From WTJX01 sp045106295 (GTDB taxonomy: Bacteria > Bacteroidota > Bacteroidia > Cytophagales > JAAEPT01): a DNA stretch of 15,018 bases. Below are positions 1 to 5,303 of the stretch, piece by piece. Location: contig JBGCEI010000127.1 of the NCBI GenBank assembly GCA_045106295.1, positions 1 to 15,018 on the forward strand, read 5' to 3'. Every line of letters begins with the position of its first letter. Positions within the stretch are counted from its first letter, which is position 1. Under the pieces are notes generated by a model that worked only from the letters and a program-made list of their open reading frames with translations, was not told where the DNA came from and searched no databases. The translations under genes were made by a program, and so were the position numbers.

Positions 1-306
1 GACTAAAGGGTATCTCAAAGACCAATCTTGCGCCATACGAACCATCGTATCGTAAACAGAAGAGTCACCATGTGGGTGATACTTACCCAGTACCTCTCCA
101 ACAATTCTAGCGGATTTTTTGTAGGATTTATTGTAGTTTACACCTAAGTCATCCATTCCGTAAAGAACCCTACGGTGCACCGGTTTTAAACCGTCCCTCA
201 CATCAGGAAGTGCTCTAGATACAATTACAGACATAGAATAATCTATGTATGCAGACTTCATTTCGTCTTCTATAAAAATCGGTAAAATATTGCCTTCGTC
301 AGCCAT
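1..306 (-). CDS. gyrA: DNA gyrase subunit A, N-terminal part (gene runs off the left edge)
   Basis: GyrA is the breakage-reunion subunit of DNA gyrase, the type II topoisomerase that introduces negative supercoils with GyrB. Only the first 102 codons are present. They start at an ATG (complement of 304-306) and stay open to base 1. The N-terminal winged-helix start is clear: IEDEMKSAYIDYSMSVIVSR at residues 12-31, then LPDVRDGLKPVHRRVLYGM at 33-51, and the quinolone-pocket helix with GKYHPHGDSSVYD at 74-86. The positions matching E. coli Ser83 and Asp87 are Ser82 and Asp86, the usual unmutated pair. The catalytic Tyr lies beyond the window. ParC (topoisomerase IV) is the alternative, but the IEDEMKSAYIDYSMSVIV opening is typical of GyrA. 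The gene stands alone on this side, about 300 bp from the next gene upstream, so it probably has its own promoter in the gap; I could not define one. Confidence 0.95.
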   Translation of the reverse strand, partial: MADEGNILPIFIEDEMKSAYIDYSMSVIVSRALPDVRDGLKPVHRRVLYGMDDLGVNYNKSYKKSARIVGEVLGKYHPHGDSSVYDTMVRMAQDWSLRYPLV

Positions 307-381
307 AAATCAAATGGTACGTTTTTGTACTTTTTATTACACAGCAATTTACTTAAATCCTCTACCTTGAACAAGGAAAGG

Positions 382-390
382 TTATCCACA
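382..390 (+). promoter_or_regulatory. Single DnaA-box-like 9-mer upstream of gyrA
   Basis: TTATCCACA matches the strong DnaA-box consensus and lies 76 bases upstream of the gyrA start codon. It is isolated: I saw no cluster of such boxes and no AT-rich unwinding element, so this is not an origin. It could be a DnaA-responsive site for gyrA or a chance match. By my rough estimate about half a TTATNCACA match is expected by chance in a window this size. Confidence 0.2.
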
Positions 391-395
391 GGTTT

Positions 396-483
396 TTGAG
401 ATCTTAAGACTTTTAGATCGTGAGATTATGAGAAGTTTTTATTTTGTTGTTTTGGAATTTGAAATTTGTGATTTGGAGTTTTT
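396..483 (+). repeat. Two-part short-period array: 8-nt units then 7-nt units
   Basis: The first part (396-435) is five consecutive 8-nt units that all fit nTnAGAnn, for example TTGAGATC at 396-403 and TTTAGATC at 412-419. The second part (442-483) is six consecutive 7-nt units, most fitting nnTTTGn, for example AATTTGA at 456-462 and GATTTGG at 470-476. The same two unit types occur in the same order at 4820-4884, and the octamer type recurs inverted at 2706-2753. The units are degenerate copies rather than identical ones. The array fills much of the 308-bp gene-free gap between gyrA and the membrane protein gene. Confidence 0.7.
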
Positions 484-488
484 AGGCA

Positions 489-577
489 TCACCCTTTGGG
501 TCGGGCTATCCGCTGTATCTTTTGTTTCCTTTCAGTCACAAAAGGATGTCGCTGCTATCCCTGATGTGTAAGGGTGA
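489..577. repeat. Interspersed hairpin repeat typical of Bacteroidota intergenic DNA
   Basis: An outer perfect 8-bp stem (TCACCCTT 489-496 with AAGGGTGA 570-577) encloses an inner 7-bp stem (CTTTTGT 519-525 with ACAAAAG 538-544) around a 12-nt loop. A short direct repeat GCTATCC sits on both shoulders (505-511 and 554-560). Read on the minus strand the core looks like the GATAGC...AGCGG...GATAGCCCG phrase that I recognise as common between genes in flavobacterial genomes; that recognition is from memory. It lies between two minus-strand genes, so it would be transcribed if the upstream gene reads through. It could be a REP-like element, a transcript-end structure or a small structured RNA. 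Confidence 0.65.
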
Positions 578-614
578 GGTTGCTGTATGGTGTAATTGTT
601 GGTATTTAGTGAGA

Positions 615-1319
615 TTAATTAAGAATACTCTCTTTTATTTTTATTGATTTTAAATTTTTCATTAAAACAATTTTGGATTCTTTTAATTCAATATTATAAG
701 TGAATATATATTTGTTTGTTTTTCCTAAGTATAGAATGTTTTTATTAGTTTTTATTTCTTCTTTCTCTAGTATTATTTTATAGGATTCACTATTTCCTTT
801 TTCCATTAATTTATATGAATCGATCAGACCATCAAAAGATGAGTAAATAATTATACACACTAAGATAATTACATTGTAACTGAATTCCCATTTTTTGTTT
901 GACACAATGACATGTACAGCAGAATAAATTAATATAGTTCCCATTTTTACAATAATTAATTTAGAAGATATTTCTTTTTCAATAAAGAATAGAGATGTAA
1001 GTAATCCTAATATAATTATCGGTACAATAATTAAGGTTTTGTAATCAAAAAATCCTTCTTTCTTGTGTTTTTCAGGTGTGAAACTAGTTTCTTTTTTTAG
1101 ATTTAATATGTAAGTGAAAATTAAACCAAATCCAAAAATTGTGCAATAGTAGATTAAGTCATCAATGAAAACGGTTATGTATTCACTTAGTTCAATATAA
1201 TCGGCTATTTTTATATTAAATTGCTTGTAAAAAAGTACAAGTTTCAGACTACTACACAAAAGGATAAAAGTCCCTCCAATAGGTAATATCTTTCCAATAG
1301 ACTCAATATTAATCCTCAT
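615..1319 (-). CDS. Uncharacterised five-helix membrane protein
   Basis: This 234-residue protein is not one I recognise. Hydrophobic stretches suggest five membrane helices at about residues 11-31, 48-72, 95-113, 120-139 and 148-165, with a Lys-rich loop at 75-89 between the second and third. The last 70 residues (166-234) are charged and probably form a small soluble domain; it contains YLGKTNKYIFTYN at 197-209, a phrase I associate with unannotated Bacteroidota membrane proteins. There is no signal peptide or catalytic motif. The ATG at 1319 is the only good start. The gene is visibly more AT-rich than its neighbours: three 60-base lines that I counted (from 661, 901 and 1141) hold 41 G+C of 180 (23%), against 22 of 60 in one kdsA line. 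It stands alone, with 108 bp to the AI-2E gene behind it. The composition suggests recent acquisition or weak selection. Confidence 0.7.
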   Translation of the reverse strand: MRINIESIGKILPIGGTFILLCSSLKLVLFYKQFNIKIADYIELSEYITVFIDDLIYYCTIFGFGLIFTYILNLKKETSFTPEKHKKEGFFDYKTLIIVPIIILGLLTSLFFIEKEISSKLIIVKMGTILIYSAVHVIVSNKKWEFSYNVIILVCIIIYSSFDGLIDSYKLMEKGNSESYKIILEKEEIKTNKNILYLGKTNKYIFTYNIELKESKIVLMKNLKSIKIKESILN

Positions 1320-1427
1320 TTTTTTTACTGCTAATGGTTTGATCGGTTTTATTTCAATTGTGTAATAAATTTAACCAAATTTTGTCCTCTTTAAAAGCAC
1401 TTGAATTGTAAAACTGGAAGTCTTCCT

Positions 1428-2471
1428 TTATTTACTAGCTCCAGTTATCTCCCCCTTTTCTGAAAGAGCAATGGCTAAAGATTTGGTGTGCTCAAACTGA
1501 GAGAAAACAATAATCAATACAACAGTGATTGGAACACTAATGACCATGCCTGTAATTCCCCAAATGGCTCCCCAGAATGATAAAGAGATAATAGCGACTA
1601 GCGGACTAATGTTCATAGAGTTTCCCATGAACTTCGGTTCAATAATGTTTCCTACCAGTAATTGTACACCTCCTACTAATCCTAATACTAGAAAACCAGA
1701 GGTGAAATCACCAAACTGTAAAATACAGAATATGGCAGGGAAGAGTGTTCCAATTAAAGAACCAATAGTAGGGATGAAGTTCAGTATGAATATTAAAAAA
1801 GCCCAGAAGATAGGAGAGTCAATCCCAATGAAGGCAAGGATGATATAACTCAAAATACCTGTTATGGCGCTAACTAACGTTTTTAAACCTAAGTAATTTG
1901 CAATGGAATGATTGATGTTTTGAATGATTAAACTCGTTTTCTCGTAGCTCGTTTTGTCTTGAATGATTCTTTCCATTTTTTTGGAGAAGTAAGCTTCTTC
2001 AATGAAAATGAAAAGCGCATAAAGTACGACCATGAATGAATTACTGAGCAAGTCTGAAATGGAATTGAACAATAAAGATAAAATGCTTCCAAACTCAATT
2101 TCTCCTGAATACCCTTTAATGAAACTGACTATGTCTATATTAAACTTCGTATTTACACTCGCTAATAAGTCACCTGCATTGGCTTTGTAGGTGTTGTACG
2201 AAACGCTTAGTTTGGCAATACTAGACGAGATGACTTTAGAGATGAGGCTAATAATGAATAGCAGGAAAAAAGAAGCAAGAAGACTTTTGAACCAGGAAGG
2301 TAATTTGTTTTTTGCCCACGTCCATTTGTTTAAAACTCCTTTTGTTTGATTGACACAAAACCAAAGAAGCATAGCAAATACAAACGGTATGAGTAGTCCT
2401 TTACCGATAATGAGGATAAATACTACTGCAATCAGTGTAATCAAGAAGTAAGATACTTTGCTTAAATTCAT
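1428..2471 (-). CDS. AI-2E family transporter (PerM/TqsA-like membrane protein)
   Basis: This 347-residue polytopic inner-membrane protein belongs to the AI-2E transporter family (PF01594), whose members include TqsA (autoinducer-2 export) and putative permeases such as YdiK and PerM. Two N-terminal helix regions (about 8-40 and 62-83) precede a hydrophilic segment (88-128). The C-terminal half carries the family signatures: NFIPTIGSLIGTLFPAI at 231-247, and IIEPKFMGNSMNISPLVA at 276-293 followed by SFWGAIWG (298-305) and VPITVVL (313-319). Length is normal for the family. The start ATG (2469-2471) directly precedes the first hydrophobic helix. It is a single-gene unit on the minus strand; kdsA lies upstream across a 277-bp repeat-rich gap. 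Substrate cannot be told from sequence; many members do not transport AI-2, and some relatives act as ion antiporters. Confidence 0.9.
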   Translation of the reverse strand: MNLSKVSYFLITLIAVVFILIIGKGLLIPFVFAMLLWFCVNQTKGVLNKWTWAKNKLPSWFKSLLASFFLLFIISLISKVISSSIAKLSVSYNTYKANAGDLLASVNTKFNIDIVSFIKGYSGEIEFGSILSLLFNSISDLLSNSFMVVLYALFIFIEEAYFSKKMERIIQDKTSYEKTSLIIQNINHSIANYLGLKTLVSAITGILSYIILAFIGIDSPIFWAFLIFILNFIPTIGSLIGTLFPAIFCILQFGDFTSGFLVLGLVGGVQLLVGNIIEPKFMGNSMNISPLVAIISLSFWGAIWGITGMVISVPITVVLIIVFSQFEHTKSLAIALSEKGEITGASK

Positions 2472-2567
2472 AGCTAGGTGAAATGTTAATAATTTCGCTT
2501 TTTGATAACAATATTGGAATATACCGAACTTGAATAAAATAAACTAAATGATCATCGTTTGTTTTTT

Positions 2568-2642
2568 CGTCATTGCGAGGAGGGTACGACGTGGCAATCT
2601 CATAGAATTGTACTGGGGATTGCTTCGTTCCTCGCAATGACG
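2568..2642. repeat. 75-bp palindromic interspersed repeat (CGTCATTGCGAGG type)
   Basis: Perfect 14-bp terminal inverted repeats (CGTCATTGCGAGGA at 2568-2581 and TCCTCGCAATGACG at 2629-2642) flank an inner 6-bp inverted pair (GCAATC 2594-2599 with GATTGC 2618-2623). The CGTCATTGCGAGG...GCAATCTC phrase is one that I know from high-copy palindromic repeats in many unrelated bacteria. The element lies between the AI-2E gene and kdsA, away from both coding ends. A short open frame crosses it on the minus strand but has no coding character. Confidence 0.8.
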
Positions 2643-2705
2643 GATTCGCTGCTCAATTCATTAGTTTGTATTTTAAGTCTCTCTTGACTTTTTACTCTTT
2701 TGATC

Positions 2706-2753
2706 TTTCTAAAAATCTCAAGATCTCAAAGTCTTAAAACCTAAATTCTTAAA
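2706..2753 (-). repeat. Octamer array running into the kdsA stop codon
   Basis: There are six consecutive 8-nt units; on the plus strand most read nnTCTnAA (AATCTCAA 2714-2721, AGTCTTAA 2730-2737). On the minus strand this is the same nTnAGAnn octamer family as at 396-435 and 4820-4859. The last unit contains the kdsA stop codon (2749-2751), so the array starts within the final codons of the gene and extends downstream of it. Confidence 0.65.
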
Positions 2754-3564
2754 GAATACTTTCTTTTACTCTCACCAATTTTTGAAGTAAGCCATCTAAC
2801 TGATTCAAAGGAAGCATATTGGCTCCGTCAGATTTTGCAACGGATGGATTGGGGTGCGTTTCAATAAATAAACCGTCTGTTCCAATAGCAATAGCCGCCT
2901 TTGCAATAGTTTCAATGAGAGCAGGTTTTCCACCTGTAACTCCGCTAGATTGATTAGGCTGTTGTAAAGAATGAGTTACATCCATCACTACAGGTACGTC
3001 GAAACTCTGCATGGCAGGAATGTTTTTGAAATCGACTATTAGTTCTTGGTAACCAAATGAGTTTCCTCGCTCTGTGAGCATCACTTTGTCGTTCCCTAAG
3101 GCTTTTACTTTTTCAACTGCAAATTTCATAGAAGAACCAGAAAGAAACTGTCCTTTCTTTACACTCACTGTTTTTCCTGTTTTGGCAGCAGCCAATAATA
3201 AATCAGTTTGTCTACATAAGAAAGCTGGAATCTGCAATACATCTACGTATTCAGCAGCAAGAGCCGCTTCGTGAGATTCGTGGATATCGGTAATGGTTGG
3301 TACGTCGAAAGTCTGACCAACTTCTTGTAATATTTTTAACGCTTTTTCGTCTCCTATTCCTTGGAAAGAATCTAATTTGGATCGGTTCGCTTTTCTGTAC
3401 GATCCTTTAAAGATATAAGGGATCTGATATTTTTCTGAAAGACCAACAATATGCTCGGCAATAGAAAGTGCCATATCTCTTCCTTCGATAGCACAAGGCC
3501 CTGCAATTAGGAAGAACTGATTAGAGTCTGCGTGTTTTAATTTATCGATTGGGAAATTGAGCAT
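2749..3564 (-). CDS. kdsA: 3-deoxy-8-phosphooctulonate synthase (Kdo-8-P synthase), metal-dependent type
   Basis: KdsA condenses arabinose 5-phosphate with phosphoenolpyruvate to make Kdo 8-phosphate, the cytoplasmic step committing to the Kdo sugar of LPS inner core. The 271-residue length is normal. The TIM-barrel motifs are in order: AGPCAIEG (21-28), FKGSYRKANRSKLDSFQG (52-69), ITDIHE (91-96), QIPAFLCRQTDLL (111-123), NVKK-like VSVKKGQF (133-140), TERGNSFGY (164-172), DVTHSLQQP (195-203), FIETHPNP (233-240) and KSDGANMLPL (244-253). Cys24 replaces the Asn of the E. coli enzyme, and with His198, Glu235 and Asp246 it completes the metal site of the metal-dependent class. The gene stands alone, divergent from the coiled-coil protein gene across 130 bp, and its stop codon lies inside an octamer array. 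The related DAHP synthases are unlikely given the KANRSK and GNSFGY motifs. Confidence 0.96.
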   Translation of the reverse strand: MLNFPIDKLKHADSNQFFLIAGPCAIEGRDMALSIAEHIVGLSEKYQIPYIFKGSYRKANRSKLDSFQGIGDEKALKILQEVGQTFDVPTITDIHESHEAALAAEYVDVLQIPAFLCRQTDLLLAAAKTGKTVSVKKGQFLSGSSMKFAVEKVKALGNDKVMLTERGNSFGYQELIVDFKNIPAMQSFDVPVVMDVTHSLQQPNQSSGVTGGKPALIETIAKAAIAIGTDGLFIETHPNPSVAKSDGANMLPLNQLDGLLQKLVRVKESIL

Positions 3565-3591
3565 TTTATGTTTCTTTAGAAATTCTGACTA

Positions 3592-3599
3592 CAAAAGTA
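3592..3599 (-). promoter_or_regulatory. Possible -7 element for kdsA
   Basis: Read on the minus strand, TACTTTTG exactly fits the Bacteroidota -7 consensus TAnnTTTG and lies 27 bases before the kdsA ATG, a plausible leader length. The nearest TTG that could serve as the -33 element is about 23 bases upstream, slightly far. It overlaps no gene. Confidence 0.4.
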
Positions 3600-3602
3600 G
3601 GT

Positions 3603-3610
3603 TAATTTTG
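3603..3610 (+). promoter_or_regulatory. Possible -7 element for the coiled-coil gene unit
   Basis: TAATTTTG fits TAnnTTTG on the plus strand, three bases from the opposing kdsA element. It would give a leader of roughly 75-85 nt for the gene at 3695. No convincing -33 TTTG lies upstream, so this is weak. Confidence 0.22.
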
Positions 3611-3615
3611 TAAAT

Positions 3616-3639
3616 TCTTTTTCAAGAATTTGAAAAAGA
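3616..3639. promoter_or_regulatory. Perfect 10-bp inverted repeat in the divergent promoter region
   Basis: TCTTTTTCAA (3616-3625) and TTGAAAAAGA (3630-3639) are exact reverse complements separated by GAAT. The dyad lies just upstream of the kdsA -7 candidate, where an operator would sit, and inside the leader expected for the plus-strand gene. It may bind a dimeric regulator or fold in the RNA. AT-rich dyads of this size can also arise by chance. Confidence 0.35.
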
Positions 3640-3694
3640 GGAATAGAAAGTGGAAGTTTGAGGCTGATACTAAGATAATACACACCTTACTGGT

Positions 3695-4567
3695 ATGAAG
3701 AAACGATATCTACTCATTATTGCACTTGTTTTACTAACAAACCTGATCACCTATTTAGTGGTAAGAAAGCAAGCTGGAGATGTAAGTGCAGAAGAGCAAT
3801 TAACGACTTTACACAAACTAGATTCATTGGATCTAATTATTAGCCGTCAACAGGAAGACTACAAAGTATTAGGTGAAGAGAATAGTGAGTTGTTAGAATT
3901 GAGAGAGGAGCTGACCGAAAGTATTAATGAATTAAAAAAAGGGGTGTATAAAAAAGGAAAGAAATATTCCTTATTGCTCAATAAAGTAGAACAATATGAA
4001 ATGATGCTTCGAGTCAAAGACGAAGAAATCGCAAAGCTAAAAGAAACAGCAGAGGAATTGTTTGAGTACAATACAGAATTGAAAGGCACTATTTCTAAAC
4101 GGAATGATGCCATTAAAGTATTGGAAAAAGAACGCTTGGTATTATCTGAAAAAGTGAAAGAAGCAGCAGTATTGAATACGATTAACTTTTCGGTTGTTTA
4201 TGCCAATGAAAGAGGAAAAGTAAAAGAGAAACAACCGTTTAAAGCCAAAGATATTGATATCATTAAAGTAGCCTGGGAGTTTTTAGAAAACCCTGTAGCA
4301 GAATCTGGGCAAAGAAAAGTGTATGTGATATTACAAGATCCTTCTGGTGCTGTGATTAGCGATAATCTAGCTGGAGGAGGAACCTTTGAAATAGATAAAC
4401 AAACATATACCTACACTAAAAAGGTGGAATTGGAATACGATCACAGGCGAAAGAATTTAGCTAGTATTATTTACAGAAACCCACAGAATTTTAGAGCTGG
4501 GACTTACTCTGTAGGAATTTATTGTGATGGGCATTTTGTAGGGAAAACAGCTTTTTTAGTGAAATAG
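3695..4567 (+). CDS. Membrane-anchored coiled-coil protein of unknown function
   Basis: I do not recognise this 290-residue protein as a named family. It begins with a short basic MKKR and one hydrophobic helix at 5-23, which reads as a signal anchor rather than a cleaved signal (no clear cleavage site follows). Residues about 33-160 are a charged, Leu/Glu/Lys-rich coiled coil (for example LGEENSELLELREELTESI at 59-77), with a basic break at 81-90. Residues 163-290 form a compact, beta-rich C-terminal domain with DIIKVAWEFLENP (188-200), KVYVILQDPSGAVI (208-221) and AGTYSVGIYCDGHFVGKTAF (268-287), reminiscent of an Ig-like sandwich; that comparison is inference. The likely topology is an N-terminal anchor with coiled coil and domain in the periplasm. 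The downstream gene starts one base after the stop codon, so the two probably act together. Confidence 0.75.
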   Translation: MKKRYLLIIALVLLTNLITYLVVRKQAGDVSAEEQLTTLHKLDSLDLIISRQQEDYKVLGEENSELLELREELTESINELKKGVYKKGKKYSLLLNKVEQYEMMLRVKDEEIAKLKETAEELFEYNTELKGTISKRNDAIKVLEKERLVLSEKVKEAAVLNTINFSVVYANERGKVKEKQPFKAKDIDIIKVAWEFLENPVAESGQRKVYVILQDPSGAVISDNLAGGGTFEIDKQTYTYTKKVELEYDHRRKNLASIIYRNPQNFRAGTYSVGIYCDGHFVGKTAFLVK

Positions 4568-4568
4568 A

Positions 4569-4832
4569 ATGAGTATTACACAAAAGATAAAATCAGAGAC
4601 CCCCAAAGCATGGAAATATTTTGTAGAGTTTTACAGAAATGAGTTTGAAGGGAAACTAGAAGAAGTGAAGTTTGAAAGCTTGGCTTTTGAATATCAACTA
4701 GGTGTGTTTATTGCTTTTTTTAATACGAACAGTACAGATGTCGATATTTACTCTAATGAACTAGCTGCTATTGAAGGAGCTGTTGAAGAGGCTTTTAATC
4801 AATACGAAGAATACTTATTCTTAGATTCTTAG
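4569..4832 (+). CDS. Small acidic protein, unknown function, coupled to the coiled-coil gene
   Basis: This 87-residue protein has no signal peptide or membrane segment and is rich in Glu, Phe and Tyr. It looks like a small mostly helical cytoplasmic protein: residues 1-32 and 62-84 read as amphipathic helices, with a more hydrophobic middle (FEYQLGVFIAFF, 40-51) and then NTNSTDVDIYSNE (52-64). I do not recognise the family. The ATG follows the previous stop codon by a single base (TAG-A-ATG), which argues for translational coupling and for this being real. If the partner is periplasmic and this is cytosolic, direct contact could only be with the partner's few N-terminal residues. The last codons (LDS-stop) lie in an octamer array, so the native C-terminus may have been altered by repeat growth. 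Confidence 0.72.
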   Translation: MSITQKIKSETPKAWKYFVEFYRNEFEGKLEEVKFESLAFEYQLGVFIAFFNTNSTDVDIYSNELAAIEGAVEEAFNQYEEYLFLDS

Positions 4833-4884
4833 ACGTTGAGATGATAAGACTTTAAGTTTTTGAAATTTGTTTTTTGGAATTTGA
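4820..4884 (+). repeat. Two-part short-period array starting inside the small gene
   Basis: Five 8-nt units fitting nTnAG (4820-4859; CTTAGATT 4820-4827, TTGAGATG 4836-4843) are followed by four 7-nt units fitting nnTTTGn (4857-4884; AATTTGT 4864-4870, AATTTGA 4878-4884). The unit types and their order match 396-483. The first one and a half units lie in the coding sequence, and the TAG stop at 4830-4832 is part of the second unit. Confidence 0.7.
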
Positions 4885-5113
4885 AATGGTAGTGTAGGTT
4901 AAACTCTGTCCACTTTTTTACTTATTACAATTATGCTCTAATTTTTTCTTTTTTGACCAGAAAGATGAAAGCTTTTTTAAGTTAGCTTTTAGCGTTTGTC
5001 AAGGGCGACGACGAAGGGAGTCGTTCATATAAAGAGTGTAGAAGTAGTTTATCATTTCTTTTAAAAACCAACATTATGTCATCCCTATAGCTTACAAGTA
5101 ATAATAGAAGAAG
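4885..5113. other. Gene-free stretch between the plus-strand unit and the long palindrome
   Basis: No open frame with coding character is present. It contains GGTTAAAC at 4897-4904, the same octamer that opens the long palindrome; two adjacent 7-nt TTAGC-type units at 4980-4993; and a small dyad, ACGAC (5008-5012) with GTCGT (5020-5024). T-rich runs near 4914-4955 do not follow a convincing GC-rich stem, so I could not identify a standard terminator for the plus-strand genes. Confidence 0.45.
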
Positions 5114-5289
5114 GTTAAACCCGAAATACGCATTAGAGAGTCTATTCCGAATCTAACTATCTGCAAATCAGTCGCTTTGCTAGTTTAGCCAATTTAACCC
5201 TAGCGGTGCTAGGCTGAAATGAGCTAAACCCCTGATTTCTTGCTAGTTAACTTCTCTTAACGAATTCTAATGCAAAATCCAGGTTTAAC
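5114..5289. repeat. 176-bp long imperfect palindrome directly behind ftsZ
   Basis: Six blocks of inverted repeat nest around one centre: GTTAAACC 5114-5121 with 5282-5289; GCATTAGA 5130-5137 with 5266-5273; TAACTA 5154-5159 with 5244-5249; AAATCAG 5165-5171 with 5232-5238; GTTTAGC 5183-5189 with 5223-5229; and CCTAGC 5199-5204 with 5208-5213 around GGT. The outer four share one register (position sum 10403), with equal spacers of 8, 16 and 5 bases on both arms. The inner two share a second register (sum 10412), with equal 9-base spacers and an extra ATTT/AAAT pair. A single 9-nt length difference thus accounts for all asymmetry. This pattern suits a decayed miniature inverted-repeat element or a structured RNA. 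It ends 14 bases from the ftsZ stop, so it lies in the ftsZ 3' UTR if transcribed. I saw no open frame or clear target duplication. Confidence 0.75.
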
Positions 5290-5303
5290 GTTAAAGTAAT
5301 GAA

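Noticed and set aside
396..483. CRISPR array
   Set aside because: The period is 7-8 nt with degenerate units, without 25-40 nt repeats and unique spacers, and no cas genes are present.
1416..1426. Palindrome GGAAGTCTTCC behind the AI-2E gene
   Set aside because: Five-base arms with a single central base cannot form a useful hairpin, and no T run follows; probably chance.
2401..2637. Open frame of 78 codons on the minus strand
   Set aside because: It crosses the palindromic repeat and runs over the start of the AI-2E gene; its translation has no family features.
4914..4980. Rho-independent terminator for the plus-strand unit or for ftsZ
   Set aside because: T- and A-rich runs are present but I could not find a stable GC-containing stem directly before a T run on either strand.
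5114..5289. Integron attC site (ends GTTAAAC and GTTTAAC look like core sites)
   Set aside because: attC sites begin RYYYAAC and end GTTRRRY. Here the left end is GTTAAAC and the right end is GTTTAAC, the reverse arrangement, and no cassette or integrase is present.
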